A stretch of DNA of 64,000 bases from Geomonas anaerohicana (GCF_016458305.1 NZ_JAEMHL010000004.1:62001-126000); one strand, 5' to 3'; positions 6,712-15,347 are shown, counted from the first letter of the stretch. The notes: a model not told the origin generated them from the letters alone. A program made the numbers and translations.

Positions 6712-8681
6712 AGAAGCGGAAAAAAGCGGCAAGAACGGGGGCGGCGCCCCACGGTCCGGCGGCGCCGGAGCAGGCAGAGGAGCTGAACCTGCGGCGCGAC
6801 CCCCTGGTCCATGTCCTGCTGGTCCTGGCGATCGGTTTCGCCGTCTACTCAAACATCATCTGGGCCCCCTTCGTCTTCGACGATCAGCCGTTTCTGGCCG
6901 GCAACCCGCTGATCAAGGATTTCGGTTTCTTCACCGATCCGCAACGGGTGTTCGCGCTCCCGGTCAACCCCGACCTCAAGAACAATTTCATGCTGCGCCC
7001 GGTCGCCTATTTCACCTTCGCGCTCAACTACGCCCTGCACGGCCTGGACGTGGGCGGTTATCACGTGGTCAGCCTCCTGCTGCACCTGGTCAACGCCCTG
7101 CTCGTGTACCTGCTCGTGTGGCTCACCCTGCGGACGCCGGTATTGCGGATGGAAGAGGGGGGGGAGGACGACCACCCTGCGGAGCGTTTCTACTATCTCC
7201 CCCTTGCCTGCAGCCTGTTGTTCGCCTGCCACCCGCTGCAGACCCAGGCGGTCACCTACGTGATCCAGCGCTTCGTTCCTCTGGTCGCCCTGTTTTACAT
7301 CGGTGCGCTGGTCCTCTATGTCGCCGGCCGGCTCGCGGCGGGCAAGGCCTCCCGCAACGGATTGTACCTGGCATCCCTGCTCGCCTGCGTGCTGGCCATG
7401 AAGACCAAAGAGAACGCCTTCACCCTGCCGGTGCTGATACTGCTGTACGAATGGGTCTTTTTCCGCGGCGCGTTCACCGCCCCCCGCCTGCTCCGGCTGC
7501 TTCCCTTCGCGCTGACCATGGCCATCATCCCGGTCAAGCTGATGCAGCTCTCCTCGGTGGCCGCCACGGCCCAGGGGGGTAAGGTCGCGGGCGCGGTCAA
7601 CCTGGTCAACTTCAAGCAGGTCTCCTCCTGGGAGTACCTGATGACCCAGTTCGGCGTCGTCGCCACGTATCTGAGGCTTCTGCTGCTGCCGGTGGAGCAG
7701 AACTTCGACTACGACTACCCGCTGCAAAAGACGCTGCTGGCCCCGGCCGTGCTGCTTCCGTTGGCTCTTCTCCTGGCTGTCGCCGGGATAGGCGCCTGGC
7801 TCCTGTACCGGTCGCGGGGCCGCCGCGGGGCCGCCTGCGCCCCGCTCGCCCTCGCCGGCTTCGGCATCTGGTGGTTCTTCATCACGTTGAGCGTGGAGTC
7901 GAGCGTGGTCCCCATTGACGATCTGATCTTCGAGCACCGTGCCTACCTCCCGTCGGTCGGCTTTTTCATCGCGGCAGTCACCGGTATCTTTGCTCTTTTG
8001 CCGCGGCGGGCAGGGGAGCCGCTGGGGACGTCGCGCCCGGCGGTGGCAGCCTTGGCCCTGCTGGTCACGGTAAGCGCGGGGGCTGCCTACGCGAGGAACA
8101 CGGTGTGGGAGACGCCTGTTTCGCTCTGGCGCGACAACGTGCGCAAGAGCCCGCAGAAGGCGCGATCCCATTTCTCGCTTGGGGTGGCGCTGGCCGACAC
8201 CCTGCCCCCCTGGCACACCGATGACGTCAACCTCATGCTGCTGCCCATGGACGCCAGACAGAACGAGGTACTGGGCGAGGTGGTGCGCGAGTTCCAGACC
8301 GCCGCCAGGCTCGACCCGCAGTCCGGGGCCACCTACACCTTCCTGGGGGGGGCGCTGCTGGTTCAGAAGCGGTACCGGGAGGCGACCGATGCCCTGGTCC
8401 GCGCCGCCGCGCTCGAGCCGCGGGACGCCCGCCCCACCGCTTTCATGGGGCAGGTCCTGGAGGCCCAGGGGGATCTGGCGGGCGCGCGCCGCAAGTACCA
8501 GGAAGCCATCGCCCACGAACCATCCGCCCAGTACGCGCACCTTTTCCTGGCGCTGCTTCACCTCCGGGAGCGCAGGCATGCCGAGGCGCTGGCAGAATTT
8601 GAAACCGCGTATGCCCTCTCTCCCCGTGCCGACCTGATAGCCACCATAGCACGGCTGCGGGACGTGGCGGGGGTGCGGTGA
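6708..8681 (+). CDS. TMTC/PMT-like multi-pass membrane protein with C-terminal TPR repeats
   Basis: A 657-residue protein with a short basic N-terminal tail, about ten hydrophobic segments from residue 27 to about 475, then a soluble TPR region (about 485-650) where ETYxF-like helical pairs repeat (ATYTFLGGALLVQKRYREA, ARPTAFMGQVLEAQGDLAGA, AQYAHLFLALLHLRERRHAE). The early loop FVFDDQPFLAGNPLIKD has the acidic pair typical of GT-C/PMT-like enzymes, and the layout matches eukaryotic TMTC O-mannosyltransferases and their bacterial relatives. The inferred role is transfer of the lipid-linked sugar made by the upstream genes, or a TPR-mediated partner function. The gene starts inside the methyltransferase stop (ATGA) and is the last of the operon, followed by a strong terminator. 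Confidence 0.8.
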   Translation: MKKRKKAARTGAAPHGPAAPEQAEELNLRRDPLVHVLLVLAIGFAVYSNIIWAPFVFDDQPFLAGNPLIKDFGFFTDPQRVFALPVNPDLKNNFMLRPVAYFTFALNYALHGLDVGGYHVVSLLLHLVNALLVYLLVWLTLRTPVLRMEEGGEDDHPAERFYYLPLACSLLFACHPLQTQAVTYVIQRFVPLVALFYIGALVLYVAGRLAAGKASRNGLYLASLLACVLAMKTKENAFTLPVLILLYEWVFFRGAFTAPRLLRLLPFALTMAIIPVKLMQLSSVAATAQGGKVAGAVNLVNFKQVSSWEYLMTQFGVVATYLRLLLLPVEQNFDYDYPLQKTLLAPAVLLPLALLLAVAGIGAWLLYRSRGRRGAACAPLALAGFGIWWFFITLSVESSVVPIDDLIFEHRAYLPSVGFFIAAVTGIFALLPRRAGEPLGTSRPAVAALALLVTVSAGAAYARNTVWETPVSLWRDNVRKSPQKARSHFSLGVALADTLPPWHTDDVNLMLLPMDARQNEVLGEVVREFQTAARLDPQSGATYTFLGGALLVQKRYREATDALVRAAALEPRDARPTAFMGQVLEAQGDLAGARRKYQEAIAHEPSAQYAHLFLALLHLRERRHAEALAEFETAYALSPRADLIATIARLRDVAGVR

Positions 8682-8720
8682 GGGCGAGGGGGTGTGAACC
8701 CAGCCATTATCACCACGTAA

Positions 8721-8755
8721 AAAGGGGGGCCGTTTACCGGCCCCCCTTTGTCTTT
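8721..8755. terminator. Bidirectional intrinsic terminator
   Basis: A GC-rich hairpin with arms GGGGGGCCG (8724-8732) and CGGCCCCCC (8738-8746) is flanked by AAA and TTT runs. It lies between the end of the sugar operon (+) and the end of the ABC-F gene (-), and can serve both. Confidence 0.85.
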
Positions 8756-8780
8756 ATCCCTTCTATCCCCTTCGTCCCTG

Positions 8781-10415
8781 TTACAGGCTCAACTCCGCGT
8801 GTCCGTTGCACAGCCTCTCGCGCTCGGCGATGACGTCGGCGTCCTCCAGGTAGTCGTCGAAGTTCATGTCGCGGTCGATGATGCCGGCCGGGGTGATCTC
8901 GATGATCCTGTTGGCCACGGTGGAGACGAACTCGTGGTCGTGGGAGGCGAACAGCACCACCTCGGTGTAGGAGATGAGGCCGTTGTTGAGAGCGGTGATC
9001 GACTCCAGGTCCAGGTGGTTGGTCGGCTCGTCCAGGATGAGCGCGTTGGCGCCGGTCAGCATCATCCTGGAGAGCATGCAGCGCACGCGCTCACCGCCGG
9101 AGAGGACGCTGGTCTTCTTGGTCGCCTCGTCGCCGGAGAAGAGCATCCTGCCCAGGAAGCCGCGTGCGAAGCTTTCCCCTTCCGTCGGCGGGGAGTACTG
9201 CAGCAGCCACTCGATCAGGTTCATGTCGCCCTTGAAGTAGTCGCCGTTCTCCTTGGGGAAGTACGCGTTGGTGATGGTGACGCCCCAGCGGAAGGTCCCC
9301 GCGTCCGGCTCCAGCTCGCCTGCCAGGATCTGGAACAGGGTGGTCTTCGCCTGCGAGTTGCTCCCGACGAAGGCGATCTTGTCGCCCTTTCTCACGATCA
9401 GGTCCAGGTCCTTGAAGAGCTGTACCCCGTCCACGGTCTTGGAGAGCCCTTTCACCTCGAGGATGATGTCGCCGCAGGGGCGCTCCGGCTTGAACACCAC
9501 CCAGGGGTACTTGCGCGAAGAGATGGGCATGTCCTCGATGGTCAGCTTCTCGAGGAGCTTCTTCCTGGAGGTCGCCTGCTTGGCCTTGGAGGCGTTGGAG
9601 GAGAAGCGCTGGATGAACTCCTTCAATTCGGCGGCCTTGTCCTGGACCTTGCGCGCCTCGTCCTGGCGCTGCTTCAGGTTCAGCTGGCTGGCCTGGTACC
9701 AGAAGTCGTAGTTGCCGACGTAGACCTGGATGCGGCCGAAATCGATGTCGGCAATGTGGGTGCAGACCTGGTTCAGGAAGTGACGGTCGTGGGAGACGAC
9801 GATCACGGTGTTGTTGAAGCGGTACAGGAAGTCCTCGAGCCACGCGATCGACTTCAGGTCCAGGTGGTTGGTCGGCTCGTCCAAAAGGAGCACGTCGGGG
9901 TTGCCGAACAGGGCCTGTGCCAGGAGTACGCGCACCTTCTCGCCCGCTTCCAACTCCTTCATCAGCTTGCCGCGCAGTTCCTCGGGGATGCCCAGGCCGT
10001 TCAAGAGCACTGCCGCCTCGCTCTCCGCCTCGTACCCGTTCATCTCGGCGAAGTCACCTTCGAGCTCGGCGGAACGGATGCCGTCCTCTTCGGTGAACTC
10101 GGCCTTGGAGTAGATGGCTTCGCGCTCCGCCATCACCTCGTACAGCTTCTTGTGCCCCATGATGACCGTGTTGAAGACGGTGTACTCGTCGTAGGCGAAC
10201 TGGTCCTGCTTGAGCACGGCGATCCTTCCCTTGCCGACCGAGATCTCGCCCTTGTCGGCATCGATTTCGCCGGAGAGGATCTTCAGGAAGGTCGACTTGC
10301 CGGCGCCGTTGGCGCCGATGAGGCCATAGCAGTTGCCGGGGGTGAACTTTATGTTTACGTCCTTGAACAGCACCCTCTTCCCGTAGGAAAGGGTGACGTT
10401 TGATGCGCTGATCAT
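8781..10415 (-). CDS. ABC-F family ATPase, YbiT/YkpA-like
   Basis: Soluble duplicated ATPase without membrane helices, acting on the ribosome as a translation factor or antibiotic-protection factor (family knowledge). Domain 1 has Walker A GANGAGKST (about residue 33), a degenerate signature LEAGEKVRVLLAQAL and Walker B VLLLDEPTNHLD. The charged linker runs from about 240 to 310. Domain 2 has an unusual P-loop, GSNSQAKTTL, then LSGGERVRCMLSRMM and ALILDEPTNHLD. The divergent second P-loop is, from memory, typical of the YkpA/YbiT branch rather than a defect. The ATG at 10415 has an AAGGAG 7 nt upstream; the longer open frame to 10448 has no such signal. A perfect hairpin with a U-run sits just upstream of the ribosome-binding site (see 10432-10464). 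Confidence 0.9.
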   Translation of the reverse strand: MISASNVTLSYGKRVLFKDVNIKFTPGNCYGLIGANGAGKSTFLKILSGEIDADKGEISVGKGRIAVLKQDQFAYDEYTVFNTVIMGHKKLYEVMAEREAIYSKAEFTEEDGIRSAELEGDFAEMNGYEAESEAAVLLNGLGIPEELRGKLMKELEAGEKVRVLLAQALFGNPDVLLLDEPTNHLDLKSIAWLEDFLYRFNNTVIVVSHDRHFLNQVCTHIADIDFGRIQVYVGNYDFWYQASQLNLKQRQDEARKVQDKAAELKEFIQRFSSNASKAKQATSRKKLLEKLTIEDMPISSRKYPWVVFKPERPCGDIILEVKGLSKTVDGVQLFKDLDLIVRKGDKIAFVGSNSQAKTTLFQILAGELEPDAGTFRWGVTITNAYFPKENGDYFKGDMNLIEWLLQYSPPTEGESFARGFLGRMLFSGDEATKKTSVLSGGERVRCMLSRMMLTGANALILDEPTNHLDLESITALNNGLISYTEVVLFASHDHEFVSTVANRIIEITPAGIIDRDMNFDDYLEDADVIAERERLCNGHAELSL

Positions 10416-10431
10416 GCTTGCTCCTTCTGTG

Positions 10432-10464
10432 CAAAATGAAAAGACCACAGGATAGCCTGTGGTC
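10432..10464 (-). promoter_or_regulatory. Leader hairpin followed by a U-rich tract ahead of the ABC-F gene
   Basis: The perfect 9-bp stem GACCACAGG (10443-10451) with CCTGTGGTC (10456-10464) and a 4-nt loop, read leftward, is followed by TTTTCATTTT and then the SD AAGGAG. It has the form of an intrinsic terminator placed directly in front of the start codon. It could be an attenuator or a 5'-end stabilising hairpin, because the predicted start of transcription is only a few nt upstream. Confidence 0.6.
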
Positions 10465-10476
10465 GTGAATCTGGTA

Positions 10477-10506
10477 CTTATACCATTGCTGCAACTGGCT
10501 GAGCAA
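10477..10506 (-). promoter_or_regulatory. Predicted sigma-70 promoter of the ABC-F gene
   Basis: On the minus strand TTGCTC (10506-10501) and TATAAG (10482-10477) are separated by 18 bp. The predicted start near 10470 gives a 55-nt leader that begins almost at the hairpin. Confidence 0.5.
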
Positions 10507-10689
10507 CGTCTTTTTTCTGTTGTGACACGATTTTAACGGTGCCGTCGGTCCATTACGGCGCTGTCGCTTTTCTTATAAAAAAATGCTAAAGTCAGGCCCA
10601 CCGCTGTCGAGGAGACAACAGATGCCTGTCCCGGTGCTCCGCCCGTTGTCAAAGCGGCGCCTGGAGGCCGTGCACTCCATGGAGCATAC

Positions 10690-11562
10690 ATGAAGATAAT
10701 CGACAAGATGAACTGCAACGGGCAGTTCATCTCTTTGGAATTCTTTCCGCCCAAAAACAAGAGCGAGTGGCCCGGGTTTTTCCAGGTGGTCGACCGCCTG
10801 ACCCAGCTCAAGCCGCTCTTCGCCTCGGTCACCTACGGTGCCGGCGGCAGCACCAGGGGGGACACCCTCGAAATCGTAAGTCGGCTGAAAAACGAGCACG
10901 GCCTGGACGCCATGGCGCACCTGACCTGCATCGGCGCCTACCGCGGCGATCTGCAGCTGTTCCTGGACAGCCTGGCCGAGGCCGGGGTGAACGATGTCCT
11001 GGCCCTGCGCGGCGACCTTCCCAAGGACGCGCCCCCCGAGTTCTCCGCCTGCCGCACACTCTTGCATGCCTCCGACCTCGCCGCGTTCATCAAGGAGTCG
11101 CATCCCGGCATGGGGATCGGCGTGGCGGGGTATCCCGAGGTGCACCCCGAGGCGGTCGATGCCGAACACGATCTCTCCTACCTGAAACTGAAGCTGGACC
11201 AGGGGGGCGACTTTGCCATCACCCAGCTCTTTTTCGACAACGCACTCTACTTCGATTTCGTCGCCAAGGCCCGTTCCATCGGCATTGACAAGCCTATCAT
11301 TCCCGGTATCATCCCCGTGGTGAGCCTCAAGGTGATACAGCGCATCATCTCCCTGTGCGGGGCGACCCTCCCGCCGGCCTACCTGGCCGAGCTGGAGGCG
11401 GCCGACCGCAAAGGTGGCGCGGCCGCCGTCCAGGAGGTGGGCGTGGCCCACGCGCGGAGACAGGCCGAGGAGCTTTTGGCCGCCGGCGTTCCCGGAGTCC
11501 ACATCTACACGCTGAACCGGGACCAGGCGGTGCTCGATCTGGTGCAAGGACTGCTACCGTAG
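10690..11562 (+). CDS. metF: 5,10-methylenetetrahydrofolate reductase
   Basis: FAD enzyme of the TIM-barrel MetF family that makes 5-methyl-THF for methionine synthesis. The diagnostic parts are SLEFFPPKNKSEW with the catalytic Glu near residue 18, FASVTYGAGGSTR, MAHLTCIGAYR, VLALRGDLPKDAP, GVAGYPEVHPEA, FAITQLFFDN and PGIIPV. At 290 residues it is a normal bacterial MetF. It is transcribed divergently from the ABC-F gene across about 270 bp. It could co-transcribe with the DUF4124 gene 55 bp downstream. In some Geobacter-type organisms a MetF-like protein also serves reversed C1 metabolism; nothing here decides that. Confidence 0.95.
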   Translation: MKIIDKMNCNGQFISLEFFPPKNKSEWPGFFQVVDRLTQLKPLFASVTYGAGGSTRGDTLEIVSRLKNEHGLDAMAHLTCIGAYRGDLQLFLDSLAEAGVNDVLALRGDLPKDAPPEFSACRTLLHASDLAAFIKESHPGMGIGVAGYPEVHPEAVDAEHDLSYLKLKLDQGGDFAITQLFFDNALYFDFVAKARSIGIDKPIIPGIIPVVSLKVIQRIISLCGATLPPAYLAELEAADRKGGAAAVQEVGVAHARRQAEELLAAGVPGVHIYTLNRDQAVLDLVQGLLP

Positions 11563-11617
11563 GACCTGCAATGCAATTCCATTACATGCGGCTGTCTCGC
11601 CGCTGCAAGGGGGGAAG

Positions 11618-12229
11618 GTGAACAAGTCACTGCTTTTCCTGCTGCTCGGCGCGCTCATCGTCTGCGCGCTTCCCTCTCGGCTTCTCGCCGACTATTACAA
11701 CTACACCGACAACCGCGGCGTCGTCCACATGACCAACAAGCTGCAGGCGGTCCCTGCCAAGTACCGCGCCACTATGAAGGTGACCCGTGAAGAGCCGAAG
11801 AAGCAGCCTGCCGCCCAGGCCCCGGAGGCGACGGAACAGGCCCCGGCAAGCCAGTCGCTGCAGCAGGAGGCGCCGGCGCCCCAGCCGGGAGGGTTTGCAC
11901 AGCTGGCCTCGCGCCATGCCTGGCTCAAGCCGCTGCTGATCGTTGCCGTCATCGTCGGCCTGTTCGTCGCGGTCTGCAAACTCACAACCTTGATCCCCTC
12001 GCCCATGCTCTCCAGGGTGATCTACATCTCCTTCTTCGTCGGCGTCATGGTCTTTCTCTACAAGACCTACGTCGATTACATGGTCGCGAGCAGCATGAGG
12101 ATCAAGGAGCGTGCGGTCACCATGATGAAGAAATCCTCCAACCGCGAATTGCCCGATCCGGCCGCCGCAGCCCCGGGTGAGTCTCGGGCGATACCGATGC
12201 CAGCTTCTGATTCAATGAACCGGCAGTGA
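11618..12229 (+). CDS. DUF4124-domain membrane protein
   Basis: A 203-residue protein with an N-terminal signal or anchor helix (KSLLFLLLGALIVCALPSR), then a DUF4124-like motif DYYNYTDNRGVVHMTNKLQAVP (pattern YxYxDxxGxxHxTN) at about residues 25-46. A Pro/Ala/Gln-rich stretch (65-95) follows. Two further helices (about 108-127 and 132-152) precede a basic tail. The N-terminal domain should be in the periplasm and tethered to the inner membrane. The GTG at 11618 follows GGGGAAGG. The function is unknown; DUF4124 is widespread in proteobacterial envelope proteins. Confidence 0.75.
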   Translation: MNKSLLFLLLGALIVCALPSRLLADYYNYTDNRGVVHMTNKLQAVPAKYRATMKVTREEPKKQPAAQAPEATEQAPASQSLQQEAPAPQPGGFAQLASRHAWLKPLLIVAVIVGLFVAVCKLTTLIPSPMLSRVIYISFFVGVMVFLYKTYVDYMVASSMRIKERAVTMMKKSSNRELPDPAAAAPGESRAIPMPASDSMNRQ

Positions 12230-12267
12230 CGCCGGCTGCAGCACAACAAACCTAGGAGGGTGCCACA

Positions 12268-12921
12268 ATGCTAGTACGAGACAGGATGACTCAAAACCCG
12301 ATTACCATCATTCCCGACATCTCGGTTACCGAGGCGCTGCGACTGATGGGAGAGAAGAAGATCCGGCGCCTCCCCGTAGTAGACCGCTCCGGTCAGCTGG
12401 TCGGTATCGTCTCCGACCGTGACCTGTTCCAGGCCTCCCCGTCGCCGGCCACCTCGCTGGCCGTCTGGGAAATCCACGACCTCCTGGCGAAACTTACCGT
12501 GGAGAAGTGCATGGCCAGGGACGTCATCACCGTCTCCGAGGACACCCCGCTCGAGGAGGCGGCCCGCATCATGGTCGATCGCAGAATCGGGGGGCTGCCG
12601 GTAGTGAAAGAGGGCAAGCTGGTCGGCATCATCACCGAGTCCGACCTGTTCAACATCCTGCTCGAGCTCCTGGGCGGCCGCCGCAAGGGGGTGCGCCTCA
12701 CCGTCGCCACCACCGGCGCCAAGGGGACCCTTGCCGACGTGACCAAGACCATCTACGAGGCCGGCGGCAACATCGTGGGCCTTGGCTTCAGCGAGGTCGA
12801 CGGCAACCAGGCCGACACCTGGATCAACACCTTCAAGGTGCAGGGGGTGTCCAAGGAAAAGCTGGTGGAGGCGATCCGGCCGCACGTACGCGAGATCAAG
12901 GACGTGCGCGAGACGTCGTAA
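12268..12921 (+). CDS. CBS-pair plus ACT domain protein, AcuB-like
   Basis: A cytoplasmic ligand-sensing protein of 217 residues. Two CBS motifs are clear: VRDRMTQNPITIIPDISVTE through RRLPVVDRSGQLVGIVSDRD (residues 3-52), and KCMARDVITVSEDTPLEEAA through GGLPVVKEGKLVGIITESD (about 77-128). The C-terminal segment from about 145 (RLTVATTGAKGTLADVTKTI) looks like an ACT domain. This CBS-CBS-ACT order is that of AcuB-type proteins, which bind adenosine nucleotides or amino acids and regulate a partner; the partner is not evident. The start has a good GGAGGGTGCCACA upstream. The next gene starts 13 bp after its stop. Confidence 0.85.
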   Translation: MLVRDRMTQNPITIIPDISVTEALRLMGEKKIRRLPVVDRSGQLVGIVSDRDLFQASPSPATSLAVWEIHDLLAKLTVEKCMARDVITVSEDTPLEEAARIMVDRRIGGLPVVKEGKLVGIITESDLFNILLELLGGRRKGVRLTVATTGAKGTLADVTKTIYEAGGNIVGLGFSEVDGNQADTWINTFKVQGVSKEKLVEAIRPHVREIKDVRETS

Positions 12922-12934
12922 CCCGGGGGGCGCC

Positions 12935-13243
12935 ATGCACCTGATCCAGATACTGCTGCCGCTGTACGACAACGAGGGGAACCTGTTCACTCAGGACGAG
13001 TTTCTCAAGGTGCGCGACGAACTATCGGAGCGCTTCGGGGGCATCACCACCTACATGCGCTCTCCTGCCCGCGGGATCTGGAAGGAGACCAAGGAGACCA
13101 CGGTCCATGACGACATCGTCATCTACGAGGTGATGACGAAAGAACTGGACCGGGCTTGGTGGAGGAAGTACCGGCAGCAGTTGACGGCCGACTTCCGCCA
13201 GGCGCTGCTCATCGTCAGGGCGAGCAAGGTGGAACTTCTTTAG
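12935..13243 (+). CDS. Conserved small protein of unknown function
   Basis: A 102-residue soluble protein, LIQILLPLYDNEGNLFTQDE at the start and WWRKYRQQLTADFRQALLIV near the end, with no helix long enough to span a membrane. The alternating pattern of short beta strands and helices suggests a small alpha-beta (ferredoxin-like) fold, but I recognise no family. It starts at ATG 12935 after GGGGGGCGCC, 13 bp behind the CBS-ACT gene, and ends at a strong terminator, so it is probably the last gene of that transcript. Confidence 0.7.
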   Translation: MHLIQILLPLYDNEGNLFTQDEFLKVRDELSERFGGITTYMRSPARGIWKETKETTVHDDIVIYEVMTKELDRAWWRKYRQQLTADFRQALLIVRASKVELL

Positions 13244-13260
13244 TCGCGGGAACAGCAATG

Positions 13261-13300
13261 AAAAGAGGCCGGGTGGCAGTGCCACCCGGCCTCTTTCTTT
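13261..13300. terminator. Bidirectional intrinsic terminator
   Basis: A near-perfect 17-bp inverted repeat (AAAGAGGCCGGGTGGCA with TGCCACCCGGCCTCTTT) followed by TCTTTT. It separates the convergent gene ends at 13243 (+) and 13319 (-). Confidence 0.9.
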
Positions 13301-13318
13301 TGTCGGAACCAAGCAGGA

Positions 13319-15007
13319 TCAGAATCTTTCGAACTCGTCATCCATTTCCAGCTCTGCCCCCACCGCTTTGCCAAGGTGAACTGTGCCATTATGTGCCGTC
13401 CCGCTATGGCCAGCCGCTTTGGCTGTGGTCATCTGCTTGGTCGCCGACTTCCCGGTTGCCTTCGGCGTCTTCACGGTCTTGGTCCTGATCCTGCCGTCGT
13501 CCCCGATCTTGAAGAAGGCGATTGTGCTCTGCAACTGCTCGGCCTGAGAGGCGAGCTCCTCGGCGGTGGAGGACATTTCCTCGGAGGCGCTGGCGTTTTG
13601 CTGGATGACCTGGTCGAGTTGTTGAATCGCCTTGTTGATCTGCTCGGCGCCGGTGTCCTGTTCCCGGCTGGCGGCGCTGATCTCCTGTACCAGCTCGGCG
13701 GTCTTCTGGATGTCCGGGACCATCTTGGCCAGCAGTTCGCCCGCCCTTTCCGCTATGCTCACGCTGTTGGCGGAAAGCTCTGAAATTTCACCGGCAGCTT
13801 TCTGGCTGCGTTCTGCGAGTTTTCTCACCTCGCTTGCCACCACCGCGAAGCCTTTGCCGTGTTCGCCGGCACGGGCCGCCTCGATGGCGGCGTTAAGGGC
13901 CAGGAGATTGGTCTGGCGCGCGATCTCCTCGATGATGTTGATCTTGCTGGCGATTTCCTTCATGGCGTGGACAGTTTCCAGTACGGCCTTGCCGCCGTCC
14001 TTGGCGTCTTCAGCAGACTTGACTGCAATCTTCTCGGTCTGGATAGCGTTGTCCGCGTTCTGGCGAATATTGGAGGTCATCTGCTCCATGCTGGAGGAGG
14101 CTTCCTCGGCTGCGGCCGCCTGTTCGCTGGCCCCCTGCGACATCTCCTCGGAGCTGGAGGACAGCTCCTGGCTTCCCTGCGCCACGTAATCGGTGGCCGC
14201 CTTAACCTCGGTCACCACGTCTTTGAGCTTGTTCAGCATGGTGCTCATGGCGGCAAGCAGCTGCCCGGTCTCGTCCTTGGAGGTCTGGCCGATCTCGAAT
14301 GTCAGGTCGCCGTCGGCCAGGCGGTTGGCGGTGTCGACCCCGACCTGCAGCGGCTTTTTGATACTGGACGTGACCAGGATACTTAGCGCGATGGCGAGCA
14401 GCACGGCAACGATGGAGATGGTGACCAGCAGGGAGACGACGCGCTGGGTTGCTTTCAAGACCATTCCTTTTTCCTGCTGCATGGCCTTGTTTCCTTCCTG
14501 GGCCAGCTCGACAGCAGTATTCTCCATCTTGTGGGTTTCATCCTTGAAAGCGGCAACGGCTGCGTTGGCCTCGGCCGGTGTCTTCAACTTGCCATCGAGA
14601 ATGGAGCCGGCCACCTTCGCAAAGCCTGCCTTATAGAGGGCGAAGTTTTCTTTTATGATCTTGGTCTTTTCCACGTCTTCCTTGTCCCGCACCACCTTCT
14701 CCAGGTCCGCGACGCGTTCGGACGTCTTGCCCGCCTCCTCGTTCCACTTGGCGTAATACTCCTCGACCTTTTTAGCATCGGTGATGTTCAGGAATAGGTC
14801 CTTTTCGTAGCGTCTCATCCCCAATACGTTGGCCCGGGCCCTGGCGGCGTGCTCGGCGATCTTGGCTTCACCGTCCAAAACCGTAACCATGGTGTTTTCA
14901 CCGTCTTTGACCCCCCAGTAACCGGTGCCGGCAACTCCCACCAACAGCAGGACCACGAGCCCGAAACTCAGCATCAACCTGGTACCGATCTTCATGTTCT
15001 TAAGCAT
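13319..15007 (-). CDS. Methyl-accepting chemotaxis protein with C-terminal pentapeptide-like tail
   Basis: Transmembrane chemoreceptor of 562 residues. A first helix (about 10-31) is followed by a periplasmic four-helix-bundle-type sensor (about 32-188), a second helix (about 190-212) and a HAMP domain from [19 protein letters not shown]. The long cytoplasmic coiled coil has the conserved hairpin tip [20 protein letters not shown] and [16 protein letters not shown]. After a Lys/Thr/Ala-rich linker of about 45 residues it ends DDEFERF; EFERF resembles the CheR/CheB docking pentapeptide (NWETF in E. coli Tar). The sensor domain gives no clue to the ligand. A sigma-28-like promoter precedes it. 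No che genes lie beside it. Confidence 0.92.
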   Translation of the reverse strand: MLKNMKIGTRLMLSFGLVVLLLVGVAGTGYWGVKDGENTMVTVLDGEAKIAEHAARARANVLGMRRYEKDLFLNITDAKKVEEYYAKWNEEAGKTSERVADLEKVVRDKEDVEKTKIIKENFALYKAGFAKVAGSILDGKLKTPAEANAAVAAFKDETHKMENTAVELAQEGNKAMQQEKGMVLKATQRVVSLLVTISIVAVLLAIALSILVTSSIKKPLQVGVDTANRLADGDLTFEIGQTSKDETGQLLAAMSTMLNKLKDVVTEVKAATDYVAQGSQELSSSSEEMSQGASEQAAAAEEASSSMEQMTSNIRQNADNAIQTEKIAVKSAEDAKDGGKAVLETVHAMKEIASKINIIEEIARQTNLLALNAAIEAARAGEHGKGFAVVASEVRKLAERSQKAAGEISELSANSVSIAERAGELLAKMVPDIQKTAELVQEISAASREQDTGAEQINKAIQQLDQVIQQNASASEEMSSTAEELASQAEQLQSTIAFFKIGDDGRIRTKTVKTPKATGKSATKQMTTAKAAGHSGTAHNGTVHLGKAVGAELEMDDEFERF

Positions 15008-15347
15008 TATTATTTCCCCCCTTAGGCAGAACGCCTATCTGTAACGTCTCAACTATCGGACGTATCGACTGCGGCGGCGAATAAACTATGGTCCTGTTGG
15101 AAGTGACGCTTTCGTAAGTTCCCGCGGACGTGTATCAGGCATGGTCAAAGCGTTGTCGCTTTTCCCGTGTGCTAATGTGAATATCGGTGGTAGTGGGATT
15201 TTCTTAAGGAAAGAATTGAGATCTTGGAGGGATGTGGTCACCTGTGCCCATTCCGCCATGGCACAGGGCGGGGCACCGCGGGGACAAAGAGCAGCACTGA
15301 GAGAAGGGAAAAATCTTGTGAGGGATGTGTGAGCGAAAGCCCCGGCC
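15008..15347. other. 340-bp gap between MCP and response regulator: no gene seen
   Basis: The right end borders a hairpin overlapping the response-regulator stop (15335-15369). The left end holds the MCP leader and a sigma-28-like promoter. The middle (15100-15330) is moderately AT-rich; short open frames in it lack ribosome-binding sites and family resemblance. Confidence 0.6.
15062..15088 (-). promoter_or_regulatory. Possible sigma-28 (FliA) promoter of the MCP gene
   Basis: On the minus strand GTCGATAC (15069-15062) resembles the FliA -10 GCCGATAA in 6 of 8 positions. It lies 15 bp from TAGT (15088-15085), a weak match to the -35 TAAA. Chemoreceptors are commonly FliA-dependent. Confidence 0.35.

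Noticed and set aside
10443-10464. A CRISPR-like repeat or mobile-element end
   Set aside because: Only one palindrome is present and no regular spaced repeats follow. It is placed as a leader hairpin.
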